Translations under genes and position numbers: made by a program
Notes under the pieces: model-generated
Databases searched by the model: none
The model's input: the letters and a program-made list of their open reading frames with translations, nothing else
What the model was told of the DNA's origin: nothing
In this document: piece by piece, positions 21,389 through 32,700 of the stretch
Numbering within the stretch: the stretch's first letter is position 1
How the letters are laid out: every line of letters starts with the position of its first letter
NCBI GenBank assembly: GCA_029010495.1
Contig: JAQXKO010000017.1
Location: forward strand, 47,615 to 111,614
DNA length: 64,000 nt
Direction of reading: 5' to 3'
From: Clostridiales bacterium
Lineage (GTDB): Bacteria > Bacillota > Clostridia > Lachnospirales > Lachnospiraceae

Positions 21389-22177
21389 TTATTTACCAAG
21401 AAAATCTTTCCCATAGGTTTGTGGTATGTCACAATCATCATATGCTCTTGCAAAAGCAGCAAGCTCCATGGCGCAGACACAAATCTCATTTTCGAAAATT
21501 TTATTCATCTGCTTAAGAGTACTTTGTACCTTGTCAGACTGCTGTCTGCTCATGATAAGTGATGCAACCTTTTCGGTATTGCCTGAGGCATCCATTATTC
21601 TGCACAGACCCTTTCTTACCGTGTCCGAATCAGTCTCGCACATAAGATTAACTGCCTTGGCTGTTGCCAGTGCCTCAAAAAACTCTCCTGCCGTAATGTC
21701 ATAAAATGCGGCGGCAGATTGCGCTACGCCGGTAAATACGGGAAGATGTGCAACAGACTTATAGCCAACAGGCTTCTTACCATCCTTTAACAGAAGAAAT
21801 CTGTCAAATTCGGTTTCAATCTTGCCGTGGCTAAGACCAAGCTTATCCTGTGACTCTCCGATAATCGGATGAAGTGCACGGTCAAGATAATAATGAGTCA
21901 TCACTCCGAGAAAATATACAAGCTTTTCATCCGAATAATCATCCTTAAGTATCTTTACTGCCTTTTCAAACATTTTTGAAAAAGCCTCATGATGACACTT
22001 TTTACCAAGCTTCATCACATCATTATCCGTTCCCGGTCTGAAAAAGAATAAAATATCAGGACCGTGAAGTCCAACAAGATATTCGGGAAGATTGTTGTGA
22101 ATAAGTACCCTTATGTCCCTCGGGAGTATACTCAGAACTCTTGCTCCAAACTTTTTATGAGCATAAGCTGTCGGCAT
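21389..22177 (-). CDS. Zinc-dependent phospholipase C family protein
   Basis: 262 residues from the ATG at 22177, six bases after GGAGGT; an in-frame ATG 11 codons earlier lies before that site. The start MPTAYAHKKFG, then LVGLHGPDILFF, CHHEAFSKM and THYYLDRALHP supply the spaced His/Asp residues of the PF00882 zinc fold. No signal peptide is present, unlike secreted clostridial toxins of this family. The short intracellular type in Lachnospiraceae has no established substrate, so toxin-like function should not be assumed. GH5 follows by 20 bases. Confidence 0.85.
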   Translation of the reverse strand: MPTAYAHKKFGARVLSILPRDIRVLIHNNLPEYLVGLHGPDILFFFRPGTDNDVMKLGKKCHHEAFSKMFEKAVKILKDDYSDEKLVYFLGVMTHYYLDRALHPIIGESQDKLGLSHGKIETEFDRFLLLKDGKKPVGYKSVAHLPVFTGVAQSAAAFYDITAGEFFEALATAKAVNLMCETDSDTVRKGLCRIMDASGNTEKVASLIMSRQQSDKVQSTLKQMNKIFENEICVCAMELAAFARAYDDCDIPQTYGKDFLGK

Positions 22178-22478
22178 GCTTCTACCTCCGTTAATTACAA
22201 AATTGCGCATACTACATATTATAATTCATATTATCAAATATCAGGAAATAAATCAATCGAAACAACATATTTTACTTAATTTATTTCTTCTTTCTGATAC
22301 TTCAGATACGACGATACCTCTGCATTATATTATCTTTTTATATTCTGCCTGTTTCCGGGCAAAAACCTTTATCCGTAACATTATTAATAAAAACATAAAA
22401 TACAAAGAAAGACCCATAAATATATCTGAATATAATTAATCCAAATATATTCATAAGTCTTCCCTTACATATAACCTA

Positions 22479-23705
22479 TTATTTCTTTTCTGCATCTGAT
22501 GGAGTTGCAGGATCATCTACATACATCTTTGACGTATCACCGTTAACCTTTACAAGCTCTTTGACATGTTCAAAGGCTTTCTCGCGAAGAACCGCCTGGG
22601 CAAGGCATGGATAGCCGTTTGCCTTAACAAGCTCATCATATGAAGAAGTGCCGTTTTGTGCAATGTATGACTTTACTTCTTCCTCAGTGATCTTTTCAAG
22701 ACCGGCATCCTCAAAAATCGCCTGATATGTCAGATAATATTTAACGGTACCCCTTGCGTCCTCTTTAAGCTTATTCTTATATTCCTTGTTTGATTTAAGA
22801 CCAAGCATATCGGCAGGCTGCTTATACATTTCCCTGCCAAACATCTGATTATAATAATTCATGGTGCTTACATAGTTTTTATCCTGAAGATAAAACTGCG
22901 CCTTTGTATATAACCAAGGATATGATTTAACAGTTGTCTTTTCGATAAGATACTCTTCAATGGATGACTCAAGCTTCTGCTCATAAATATTGTTTGCAAG
23001 AAAATCCTTCATACCCTGAACGGTAAGAGGATATGAGCTGTCCTTCATCTCTTCCTTCATCTTGTCGGCAACAAAAGCATCTGTAAGCTCAGGCACTACA
23101 ACAACGCTTACAACCTTACCCGCAAGCTTTGCCTTTTTATCCTTAAGATCACTGTCTGAATAATCTGACGGAAATGTTACCTCTATGTCAAAGCTGTCGC
23201 CAACCTTAAGCTTTGCAACTGCGTCGTCAAAAGCCTTTGTAAGATTGTTTGAGCCAAGAACATATGATTTATTTTCAGCCTTCTTGTCTGTAAGCTCCTT
23301 GCCGTCAACCGTCACGGAATAATTTAAATTTACAGTTGAATCAGCCTTAAGCTCAGTACCGTCCTTGTCAACTGTTTCCTTGTGACTGTTTATTTCGGCA
23401 TCAACCGCGTTCTGAAGTTCTGTCTTGGTAGGAAGATTGTCTTCCCTGTTTAATGTAATGTTTTTATAGTCACAAAGCGTAACATAATTTTTTGCCGCCT
23501 TACCCTTGATTTTACCTTCATTGTTAACAAAAGAAGAAGAAGTAACATTCTTTTCAAGGTTATTAAGATAAATTGCAAATCCTATACATATGATTATTAC
23601 GGGAATCATTATTATTGCTGCAATTTTACATATTTTTCGAATCATTCGTTTTTTTGCTGCCTGAGCGCTACGCTTTTTGGCTGCAAGTCTACTCTCTTTA
23701 CTCAT
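22479..23705 (-). CDS. Membrane-anchored trigger-factor-like peptidyl-prolyl isomerase
   Basis: 408 residues from the ATG at 23705 (GGAGG about 6 bases upstream; an earlier in-frame ATG at 23750 has no site). A very basic N-terminus (KKRSAQAAKKRMIRK) precedes one helix at about 25-47, so the body faces outwards. Residues about 105-190 form an FKBP domain of trigger-factor type (KVGDSFDIEVTFPSDY), and the helical rest resembles the trigger-factor chaperone arms. The ribosome-binding domain of true trigger factor is absent. I infer a foldase for exported proteins. The acidic Pro-containing tail DDPATPSDAEKK ends the protein. A 268-bp AT-rich spacer follows with no clear terminator. Confidence 0.8.
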   Translation of the reverse strand: MSKESRLAAKKRSAQAAKKRMIRKICKIAAIIMIPVIIICIGFAIYLNNLEKNVTSSSFVNNEGKIKGKAAKNYVTLCDYKNITLNREDNLPTKTELQNAVDAEINSHKETVDKDGTELKADSTVNLNYSVTVDGKELTDKKAENKSYVLGSNNLTKAFDDAVAKLKVGDSFDIEVTFPSDYSDSDLKDKKAKLAGKVVSVVVVPELTDAFVADKMKEEMKDSSYPLTVQGMKDFLANNIYEQKLESSIEEYLIEKTTVKSYPWLYTKAQFYLQDKNYVSTMNYYNQMFGREMYKQPADMLGLKSNKEYKNKLKEDARGTVKYYLTYQAIFEDAGLEKITEEEVKSYIAQNGTSSYDELVKANGYPCLAQAVLREKAFEHVKELVKVNGDTSKMYVDDPATPSDAEKK

Positions 23706-23727
23706 TGAGCCCTCCAAATTGTTATGA

Positions 23728-23754
23728 TACAGTGCCAATTTATATGACACTGTA
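23728..23754. repeat. Inverted repeat in the leader of the foldase gene
   Basis: TACAGTG (23728-23734) and CACTGTA (23748-23754) form a perfect 7-bp dyad about 10 bases upstream of the GGAGG ribosome site of the foldase gene. No T run follows on the minus strand, so an operator or leader hairpin is more likely than a terminator. Confidence 0.4.
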
Positions 23755-23792
23755 CCATATTATCATTATTTTACATTTTTTTAAAGTATTTT

Positions 23793-26081
23793 TTATGAAT
23801 TTGCCAATTTATTTAATTTATCAACAAATTCTTCAACCTGTTCTGTTGTGATAACCTCGGAAAGCGAGAAATTTACGACCGCCCTTAATGGCAGATATTC
23901 AACCTGGGCACGAACCATCTCCTCACTCATGGCCTCACCCGCATTGCCGTCATCATTTGAGAAAATAACCATGTATCTGGCTGCAAAATCCATTACGGCC
24001 TGCTTGCACTTTTCATTTTTCATAATGTCACCGCATGTAGAGTTTACCGTGAAATGAACAGGCTTTCTGTTAACAGGAGTAACCCTGACGCTGCCGCAAA
24101 GTCTGATGTCACGTGATGATGCTCCGATCATAATCTCATAATCATCATCGTTTACATACCAGTCAGATATATCAACATCATAATAAGCAAATGCTCTCTT
24201 GCCAAGCTCAAAGCTTACCTCCTTTGTCTCGCCCGGCTTAAGCTCGAGCTTTTCATATCCCTTAAGTTCCTTTACGGGACGAAGCACATACTCACCGTCG
24301 CAGGCTCCCACATAAAGCTGCACTGCCTCCTTGCCGGTCATACTGCCGGTATTTGTGATTTTGCAGCTTACTTTTAATGTTTCCTCATCCGTAATTCTTT
24401 CAGAGGATAATCTCAAATCACTGTATTCAAAGGTTGTATAGCTGAGTCCGTAGCCAAATGGAAACAGAACATCCATTTCCTTTTTGTCATAATATCTGTA
24501 GCCCACATAAATGCCTTCTCTGTAATCAGTCCTGTCGCCCTCTCCGAAATAGTAAAGGAATGAAGGATTATCACTAAGCTTCAACGGAAATGTTTCCGCA
24601 AGCTTGGCACTCGGATTAACCTCACCGAACAGAATCTTTGCCGTGGCGGCGCCAACTCCCTCACCGCTCAGATAACATTCGACAACACCCTTAACCTTAT
24701 TGATGAAAGGCATCAGAACAGGTGAGCCGTTATGAAGAACTACTGTTACATTGTCGTTAACCTTAGTAAGCTCATCAATCAGCTCAAGCTGAGCCTTCGG
24801 CAGATTCATATGTCTTCTGTCATAGCCTTCCGATTCATATGAATCCGGAAGTCCGGCAAATACCACAACCTTATCTGATTTCTCCGCAAGCTCTACGGCA
24901 TATTTAAGCTCGTCCTCATTAAGAGTATCAAGTCTGTCATTAAATCCCGGCGCGAACGAAACATTATCATATCCGTTTTCCTTAACATAATCCATTGCTG
25001 CAGATACATACATTGAGTTGATATGCGAGCTTCCGCCGCCCTGGTATCTTGGCTTAACGGCATACTGACCGATAAATGCCACCTTTTCCTCCCTTGCAAG
25101 AGGAAGGACATTATCATTCTTTAATAAGACTATTGTCTCCTCGGCAGCCTTTACAGCCTTTTTGTGATGCTCCATTCTGTCCCAATTACTTCTCGGACAT
25201 TTATTTTCCTCATATTTATAAACCCACTTAAGAATTCTGAAGGCACTTTCGTCAACATATTTTTCAGATATTCTGCCCTCGGCTACTGCCTTTACAATCT
25301 CCTTATCTCTTACTCCGTGACAGCCCGGCATTTCAAGGTCAAGACCTGCCGCAAGATCATCAACTCTCTCATCGACGGCACCCCAGTCACTCATAACAAC
25401 ACCGTCATAGCCCCACTCATCTCTTAATATATCTGTCAGAAATTTCTTATTGGCTGCGGCATAGGTTCCGTTAATTTTGTTATAAGAACACATAACAGTC
25501 CAAGGCTTTGCCTCCCTGACTGCCGACTCGAAGCTTGCCAGATATATCTCGCGGAGAGTTCTCTCATCAATCTCAGAGGTTGAAGACATTCTTCTGTGCT
25601 CCTGAGAATTTGCCAGAAAATGCTTAATTGATGTACCGACGTTATTTTTCTGAACGCCCTTTATAAAGGCTGCGGCACTGTTTGACGCCACAAACGGATC
25701 CTCGCTGAAATATTCGAAGTTTCTGCCGCAGAGCGGTGAACGCTTAATACAAACACCCGGACCCAAAATGGTTGCAACACCCTCTGCCTGACATTCTTTG
25801 CCGAGGCAGTCACCGATTTCCTCTAAGAGCTCCCTGTTAAACGATGCTGCGCTTGCACAGCCTGCAGGAAAGCATACTGCCTTAATTGAATCGTTAATTC
25901 CAAGATTATCCGCAGCATCATCCTGCTTTCTGAGTCCGTGAGGTCCGTCGGATACCATAATCCCCGGTACCGAAAGTCTCTCAACCGGCTTTGTGTGCCA
26001 AAAATCATCACCGGACAATAGTCCTGCCTTCTCCTCAAGTGTCATTGCTGCTACCAATTCCCGTATTTTGCTGTCTTCCAT
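23793..26081 (-). CDS. GH3 beta-glucosidase
   Basis: 762 residues without a signal peptide, so cytoplasmic. The nucleophile Asp232 lies in VVMSDWGAV, the substrate-site KHF(L) at 153-156 is present, and the second domain carries GGGSSHIN. A fibronectin III-like domain begins around 560 (GSMTGKEAVQLYVG). The last 90 residues form an extra helical tail (EEMVRAQVEYLPLRAV) seen in many Clostridia GH3 enzymes. It likely releases glucose from cello-oligosaccharides or other beta-glucosides taken up by the cell. It lies 15 bases behind a small membrane gene at the end of the pth-mfd string; the ribosome site is GGGGG. Confidence 0.93.
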   Translation of the reverse strand: MEDSKIRELVAAMTLEEKAGLLSGDDFWHTKPVERLSVPGIMVSDGPHGLRKQDDAADNLGINDSIKAVCFPAGCASAASFNRELLEEIGDCLGKECQAEGVATILGPGVCIKRSPLCGRNFEYFSEDPFVASNSAAAFIKGVQKNNVGTSIKHFLANSQEHRRMSSTSEIDERTLREIYLASFESAVREAKPWTVMCSYNKINGTYAAANKKFLTDILRDEWGYDGVVMSDWGAVDERVDDLAAGLDLEMPGCHGVRDKEIVKAVAEGRISEKYVDESAFRILKWVYKYEENKCPRSNWDRMEHHKKAVKAAEETIVLLKNDNVLPLAREEKVAFIGQYAVKPRYQGGGSSHINSMYVSAAMDYVKENGYDNVSFAPGFNDRLDTLNEDELKYAVELAEKSDKVVVFAGLPDSYESEGYDRRHMNLPKAQLELIDELTKVNDNVTVVLHNGSPVLMPFINKVKGVVECYLSGEGVGAATAKILFGEVNPSAKLAETFPLKLSDNPSFLYYFGEGDRTDYREGIYVGYRYYDKKEMDVLFPFGYGLSYTTFEYSDLRLSSERITDEETLKVSCKITNTGSMTGKEAVQLYVGACDGEYVLRPVKELKGYEKLELKPGETKEVSFELGKRAFAYYDVDISDWYVNDDDYEIMIGASSRDIRLCGSVRVTPVNRKPVHFTVNSTCGDIMKNEKCKQAVMDFAARYMVIFSNDDGNAGEAMSEEMVRAQVEYLPLRAVVNFSLSEVITTEQVEEFVDKLNKLANS

Positions 26082-26096
26082 AATAATACCCCCTTG

Positions 26097-26504
26097 TTAT
26101 TGATTCTTTTTTCTGTCGGCAACGATTGCAAATATTACCGAATATAATATACTTAACACTGCCGTAATCAGTGCAAATCCCGCTGCCAGACCGAACAGCT
26201 TATATTGAGGCTGTTTTATACCAAATACCGCAAGCACCAGAACTGCCTCAATAATGAATACTGCACCGAAGGATACCAGAAAATTAAATAATACAAATCT
26301 TACCTTTGTATAAAATTTGTCAAATCTTATAAACATGATTATATCACCCATAAGAACGAGTCCCGGAACACCCAGAAACATAAGTGCTATCATCCAGTCC
26401 CTGCTATCCTCATATCCGAAGGTCACAAGTCCCGCCAGAGAAAACACAAAAACAATCATCAGCTCTATACCCATGCATATTAATCTTTTCTTTGAAATTC
26501 TCAT
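26097..26504 (-). CDS. Small hypothetical four-helix membrane protein
   Basis: 135 residues if started at the ATG at 26504 (MRISKKRLICMG), preceded by AGGAT at a somewhat long distance. An in-frame ATG at 26603 would overlap the upstream gene by 35 bases and has no ribosome site. Four hydrophobic helices with a basic N-terminus and C-terminal DRKKNQ. I do not recognise the family. It lies between the LtaS-like gene and GH3 in an apparent operon. Confidence 0.55.
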   Translation of the reverse strand: MRISKKRLICMGIELMIVFVFSLAGLVTFGYEDSRDWMIALMFLGVPGLVLMGDIIMFIRFDKFYTKVRFVLFNFLVSFGAVFIIEAVLVLAVFGIKQPQYKLFGLAAGFALITAVLSILYSVIFAIVADRKKNQ

Positions 26505-26568
26505 AATATATTTTATCCTGTTATCTGTTGTAACTGATATCTCCTTTCCTGCGGTCACTCCCGGTTTT

Positions 26569-28674
26569 TTATCTGCTTCCCGTATAAGGCACCTCCATGT
26601 CAAATGTATTCAAGAGATACGGAAGCGTTGCCGGGAACACATTTATGCCGCCTGATGACTGTGAAACATACAGTCTGTCACCCGGCTTAAGCTTTGCCTC
26701 CGGAACAAAAAGCGTTGTCTCATTTACATAGATTGTTTCAAGCTTTTCTTTTTCATTAACATATACGGTGGAAAATTCATTAAAGCCTTTTCCTCTCACA
26801 AAGCCATAATACATATCCTTTTCATTTTTATTTTTTATTGACTCAAAGGCGGTTATTTTTATTTCGTCGTAGCCATACTTCAATTCCGGCATTTTATACG
26901 GAACTACACCGTTCCAGCAGTTTTTATCACCGTAGAGCATATCATATTCAAGAATTTTCAGTGAATCATAATATTCCTCTTCAGTATATTTATCCCTGTT
27001 CTGATGAAGCTTTGTAATGACTCCCGAATCAAATCCGAGCATAGACATCACATATGCCGAAAGCTGATGTGATTTCAAATTCTTTGTCACATGCTCATTT
27101 TTACCGAAATTGCGCCATATTACATATTCTGTATCATAAAGCGTACCGTTTTTCAAATCGCTCTCATCAAAGTCAAAGCCCGGCAGATGGTCACCGTATA
27201 ATACAAGCACGGTAGGCTCCTCACGCTTTTCAAGCGCTGTCACAAGCTCCTTAACAAACGCATCCATCTCCTTAATCTGCTCGAGATAATATGCAAAGTT
27301 AAATTCACCTATTTCACCCGAAATACCTTCTATCGACATAAGGAGCGAGCTGTCGGTAAGCAAATCCTCATCCGGATACGAGCCATGTCCCTGGACGGAT
27401 ACCGCAAATACAAAATCCTCACCGTGCGTCGAATCAAGTGCCTTTAGTATATTTTCCGTAAGTATCTTATCCTTGCACCAATAAAGCTGATTTCTTTCAA
27501 TTCCCGTCATATATTCTATCGGCGTGAATGTGTCAATTCCCAGATGCGGAAATACTATATTTCTGTTGTAAAAGCTCGCTGTATTATTGTGAATGCCGTG
27601 AGTACTGTAGCCGTACGTCTTCAGGTTATTTGCAATACTCTCACACTGGACATCATCCTCTGAAAGGACAGTCTTATACGGATATTCTCCCGGTCCGAAA
27701 TCCTTCATATTCATACCTGTTAAAACTTCAAACTCAGTATTGGCCGTACCGGCACTGATACTCGGAACGCCGAGCAGTCCCGTATCGCAGTGTTCATACA
27801 GATATGTCATGTACGGTATCGGGTTTTCGGTATACTTAACGCCGTTTAGTCTGTTTACGTTAAAAAAAGATTCCAACTGAACAAATATAATATTAGGATG
27901 CTCTAAGTCCTCCTTGTCCGGCTGATTCGGCTTTTCAAAGCCGCTTATTATCTGATTTACCTGAGCCTTTGAATAACCCGACGGCTTGGAAATTCCCGTA
28001 TTAAATATACTGTTTGTATAACAGTAGGCAAGGCCGTATTCCTGATAAGCATTTCTAATGTTAGTAAAATTAACAGCAACTATTCCGATTCTCATTGAAA
28101 GCGTAATCAGCACCAGATTGATACAGATAATGAGTATTGATACCACCGCCTTGTTCATACGCTTCATTTCACATTTGATTACGGGGAGCCTGAGGAATCC
28201 GTAAATCAGAACCGCCACCGCAAGAATAATTGCAGCAACCGCCAGAACTATCTGCCACGGTCTGAGATACACAGGTATAATCGTGATAACAGTCGGAAGC
28301 ACCTTCAGGTCCCCGAATGTAAACGGTGTATTTCTGCATGAAATAACTATACAGTCAACCACTCCGACCGTAAGCCACAGAAGAAACATAAGAAAATACC
28401 AGGAATATTTTCGCCTCAGAAAAATACATGCCGCATATGAGATTGCCACAACAAGTATGTTTACGACAAATATAAGCGGATGCATAATCATCCATCTTGC
28501 CGCTTTGATAAGCGAGCGCTTCGATAATATTTCGATTATGATTGTTGTGGTGACTGCAAGAAAATAAACCTGAAATAATGTATAATGAAACACCTTATAC
28601 TGTCTTAATCTGTTGCAGACATCACACAGGAAGCTTTCCACCCTCTGTTTGATTTTATTTAATGCCTTAAGCAT
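26569..28674 (-). CDS. LtaS-like sulfatase-fold phosphoglycerol transferase
   Basis: 701 residues from the second ATG (28674), which has GGAGG at 7 bases; the first ATG touches that site. Five N-terminal helices (to about 205) precede an extracellular sulfatase-fold domain with the metal/nucleophile motifs NIIFVQLESF, the active-site Thr in SAGTANTEFEVLTGMN, and LYGDHLPGFD. LtaS enzymes polymerise glycerol phosphate from phosphatidylglycerol into lipoteichoic acid. The C-terminal 120 residues form an extra beta-rich Ig/IPT-like domain (inference). A role in teichoic acid or membrane-derived glycerophosphate polymer synthesis is likely, the exact product unknown. It starts 16 bases behind the PrsA-like gene. 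Confidence 0.88.
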   Translation of the reverse strand: MLKALNKIKQRVESFLCDVCNRLRQYKVFHYTLFQVYFLAVTTTIIIEILSKRSLIKAARWMIMHPLIFVVNILVVAISYAACIFLRRKYSWYFLMFLLWLTVGVVDCIVISCRNTPFTFGDLKVLPTVITIIPVYLRPWQIVLAVAAIILAVAVLIYGFLRLPVIKCEMKRMNKAVVSILIICINLVLITLSMRIGIVAVNFTNIRNAYQEYGLAYCYTNSIFNTGISKPSGYSKAQVNQIISGFEKPNQPDKEDLEHPNIIFVQLESFFNVNRLNGVKYTENPIPYMTYLYEHCDTGLLGVPSISAGTANTEFEVLTGMNMKDFGPGEYPYKTVLSEDDVQCESIANNLKTYGYSTHGIHNNTASFYNRNIVFPHLGIDTFTPIEYMTGIERNQLYWCKDKILTENILKALDSTHGEDFVFAVSVQGHGSYPDEDLLTDSSLLMSIEGISGEIGEFNFAYYLEQIKEMDAFVKELVTALEKREEPTVLVLYGDHLPGFDFDESDLKNGTLYDTEYVIWRNFGKNEHVTKNLKSHQLSAYVMSMLGFDSGVITKLHQNRDKYTEEEYYDSLKILEYDMLYGDKNCWNGVVPYKMPELKYGYDEIKITAFESIKNKNEKDMYYGFVRGKGFNEFSTVYVNEKEKLETIYVNETTLFVPEAKLKPGDRLYVSQSSGGINVFPATLPYLLNTFDMEVPYTGSR

Positions 28675-28690
28675 AATCATCCCTCCAAAG

Positions 28691-29704
28691 CTATTTAAGC
28701 TCTGCCGCTACTTTTTCCTCATCAATTTCAATTGACGTATTATCCTTCCATTTTGCATAAAGTGAAGAAAAATACATTTTTCTGTCCTTCTCCGTCTGCT
28801 CCGTAACTGCCTTTGCGGTGGCGTCCGCGTTACTAGGATTTTCACAGAAATATAAATAAAATCCGTCATCCGTTTCAAGAAGTCCTGTCATTTCTCCGGC
28901 CTTAAGCGCCATTACCTTTTCAGCCACGCTTTTGTCAAGGCTTTCCCTTCCGCAGGTTATTTTCACCTCATCATCCTCTGATTCTCTCTTTGCAAGCATC
29001 AGGAAATCATTTGCATTTGTCACTTTATCCGCATAGCCTTTTAAATTACTTCTTATTATTTCAAGCTCATCATCGGAATAATAATTTTTACCGTCTTCGG
29101 ACGTATTTTCATACTTATATACAACAAGACGCAATAAATCTGCCTGTCTGCAATTATCTTCATCAGCATCTGATTTTGCATTTAATGTAATCTTGTCATA
29201 AACCTTTTTACATAACACATTATCACTGTATATACCCTTTACGATTTCTTTTGTAAGGTTATAGCGCTGCGCCGTATCTGATGAAATACTTTCAAAGAAA
29301 TCGTTTACATATCCCTCGATGGTTATGTTATCATCGGGAGTCAGTTCGACGCCGTATTCATCCGCATGGGAGCACACCAGTTTAATAAAGATAATCTTTT
29401 CAAGCACACTTGATTTTAACACATCCCTGTATGTTGTTCCGTTTTCGGACACCTTAAAATCCCATACCTTATCCGAATAAATGCTTTCCACCTCATTTTG
29501 CATTGCCGCATAATAGGCCTTAAGCTCCGTAACCGATATATCCTTCCTGCCCACCTTTGCAACCACGTCTGCCGCAAGCCTGTCATTTTTACCGGATATT
29601 ACAAGATCCGAAATGCCTGCCTTTTTATAAACAAAGAGCCCTGCATAAATTCCAGCTGCCGCAATAATTATAAAGCAGCAGATAATCAATATCCTTTTCT
29701 TCAC
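28691..29704 (-). CDS. PrsA/SurA-like extracytoplasmic foldase
   Basis: 337 residues starting at a GTG whose GTGA overlaps the mfd stop by 4 bases, indicating coupling. One N-terminal helix (about 4-25) anchors it; there is no lipobox Cys at the usual place. The N-terminal helical region (VGRKDISVTELKAYYAAM) and the later segment VAEKVMALKAGEMTGLLETDDGFYLYF resemble the parvulin-type SurN/PrsA family, though the isomerase core is divergent. It probably assists folding of exported proteins. The pairing mfd-prsA is common in Clostridia. Confidence 0.78.
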   Translation of the reverse strand: MKKRILIICCFIIIAAAGIYAGLFVYKKAGISDLVISGKNDRLAADVVAKVGRKDISVTELKAYYAAMQNEVESIYSDKVWDFKVSENGTTYRDVLKSSVLEKIIFIKLVCSHADEYGVELTPDDNITIEGYVNDFFESISSDTAQRYNLTKEIVKGIYSDNVLCKKVYDKITLNAKSDADEDNCRQADLLRLVVYKYENTSEDGKNYYSDDELEIIRSNLKGYADKVTNANDFLMLAKRESEDDEVKITCGRESLDKSVAEKVMALKAGEMTGLLETDDGFYLYFCENPSNADATAKAVTEQTEKDRKMYFSSLYAKWKDNTSIEIDEEKVAAELK

Positions 29705-32700
29705 TTTTCTGCCTCCGAAATTTCAACAGAATTGACTGTTTTGTCAGAACTGTTATTATTTGTATTTTTCTCAAGCAATGACTGCATATCCTCTATTATT
29801 TCAGTTGTTTTGGCAATCTGCCCGGCCGCATTCATGTTTCTGTCCAGGTCATAGATAAATACAGGCTCCTTTCCGGGCAGCAGACGCATTTTCCCGTTAT
29901 AGGCATTTATAAATTGCGGAATCATTTCCACGTCAAGCCTTGCATTTTTAAACATATAAAGATACAGTTTATGATTTTTAATCTTTAAATCTGTTACGTA
30001 CATCTTATTTGCAAGGCTTCGCAGATAAGAAATATCAAGAAGATTTACAACGCTCTCCGGCATTTCTCCAAATCGGTCAATAATCTCATCGACCATATCA
30101 TTATATTCTTCTCTTGTCGAAACAAGTGCAATTTCCCTGTAAACATCAAGCTTTGTTTTTTCATTTTTAATATATGAGGCAGGAATAAATGCATCAATCG
30201 AAACATCAACACTTGTCTCATATTCATCATCAGTCACTGTCTGACCCTTCAGCTTTCTGATTGCCTCATTAAGCATCTTACAATATAACTCATAACCCAC
30301 AAGACTCATATGACCCGACTGTCTTTCACCAAGAAGATTGCCGGCGCCACGTATTTCCAGATCCTTCATCGCAATCTTAACTCCTGAGCCTAGGTCAGTA
30401 AATTCTCTTATGGCTGACAAACGTTTTTCAGCCTCTTCCTTAAGCATCTTATCCTTTTTATAAAGCAGGAATGCGTAGGAAACCCTCGTGCTGCGGCCGA
30501 CACGTCCTCTGAGCTGATAAAGCTGTGAAAGACCGAATCTTTCGGCATTTTCGATTATTATTGTATTAACGTTCGGAATATCCATACCTGTTTCGATAAT
30601 TGTGGTGGATACCAGCACGTCTGTCTCCCCGTTAATAAAATCCATCATTATTTTTTCCAGCTTTGTTTCAGGCATCTTACCGTGGGCGTATACCACATTT
30701 GCGTCGGGTACAAGCTTCTGAATCTTTACCGCAACATCCTCAATACCCGCAATTTTATTTGAAACATAATATACCTGACCGTTTCGTGCAAGCTCTCTGG
30801 CTATTGCCTCACGCACAAGCTCATCATTATAATCCATAACATAAGTCTGGATAGGCATTCTCCTGGCCGGCGGCTCCGTAAGCACAGACATATCCCTTAT
30901 ACCGATAAGACTCATGTGCATGGTTCTCGGAATCGGAGTTGCCGTAAGCGTAAGCACATCCACACTGTTTTTAATCTGCTTGATCTTTTCTTTATGGGTT
31001 ACGCCGAAACGCTGCTCCTCATCAATGACAAGAAGCCCAAGATTTTTGAATTCCACATCCTTGCTGAGCAGACGGTGTGTACCGATTACAATATCAATTT
31101 CACCGCTTCTTAGTCCCTCGATTACCTTCTTTGATTCCTTTGCAGTCTTAAAGCGTGAAAGAAATTCCACATTAACGGGAAAATCTCCTATACGGCTTAA
31201 GAATGTATTGTAGTGCTGCTGGCACAAAATAGTTGTCGGCACAAGCACCGCCACCTGCTTTGAATCCTGAACTGCCTTGAATGCCGCCCTTATCGCTATT
31301 TCTGTCTTTCCGTAGCCTACATCTCCGCAGATAAGTCGGTCCATGATTGTATTTTTCTCCATGTCCCGCTTTGTATCCTCAATTGCAAGAAGCTGATCCT
31401 TTGTCTCCTCATAAGGAAACATTTCCTCAAATTCCCTCTGCCACAGATTATCCTTTGAAAACTGAAAGCCCGGCATTGACTGACGCTTTGCATAAAGCTC
31501 AACAAGCTCTGTGGCAATTTCGTTTACCGATGTTTTAACCTTTGCCTTGGTCTTCTTCCACTCGCCTGAATTAAGTGTATCAAGCTTTGGCTTTTTTGCA
31601 TCCGACGAGGCATACTTCTGAATAAGGTCCAACGCAGTGACCGGTACATACAGAATTCCCTTTCCGGCATATTCAAGCTTAATATAATCCTTTGTAACCT
31701 TATCGGCCACTATCTTGTGGATACCTCTGTATATGGCCATTCCATGATTCTCATGGATAACATAATCTCCGTCGGTAAGATTATTGTGAACCAGCTTTTT
31801 ATTGTCCGGTGCTTTCTTTTCCTTTCGCTCTTTTCTCGAAGTGCCAAAAATGTCAGATTCCGAAATTACAACAAATTTAATCGCCGGATATTCAAAGCCC
31901 TTTGTCAGATTGCCTTTTACAATCATTATTTCTCCGGGCTTTATTTCCCTGTCCTTATTCTCCGAAAAGAATGCCGGAAGCTCATATTCCGTAAGATTAT
32001 CAGCCAGACGACGGCCTCTCGTGGATGAAGGAGACACAAGGAGTATTCTGTATTTATTTTTTCTGTACTCCCTTGCATCCTTAACGAGCTCCGCAAAATC
32101 AGACCTGTATGACACAATTGACTTTGCGGCAATATCATAGCTTTTTACGCATTTAATCTTATGAGAATTAAGAAACGTCGAAAGAACAACAAGCTTTTTA
32201 TCCGTTACAGGCTTCAAAGCCTTTTCAAACGGAATGATACATTCTCCCTGACTTGGCAGCATATAGCCCTTTTCAAGTCTGTGGATAACACTGTCATGAT
32301 ATTCGTCGTACACAGCCTTGCCGTGTTCATATATTCTTGAAGGCTCATCAAGCACAAACAGTGTGTCAGCCTTATCAAAATAATCAAAAAAAATCTCTGT
32401 CTGTTTACTGAAGCTTGTGATGTAGCTGTCTGTATTAGTTGCATAATACATGAATTCAAGATTTTCCTTAAATTCCCTGAAAAGCTTTTTTACATTTGCG
32501 GCAGCCTCGGTATTAAAAGATTTCTTAAAAACTTCCGCAACACTCTCAGACTCCCTTTTCAGCTTTTCAATACCCTTTTCAATCTCCTCTTCGGTGTAAA
32601 CACTTTCCATTGCCGGGAAAATGCTGACTGAATCCACTCTTTCGACGGAACGCTGGCTTGCAGGCTCAAAGGTCCTGATATTGTCAATCTCATCACCCCA

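Noticed and set aside
21389..22177. Alpha-toxin-like secreted phospholipase C
   Set aside because: It belongs to the fold family but has no signal peptide and no membrane-binding PLAT domain, so a toxin call is not supported.
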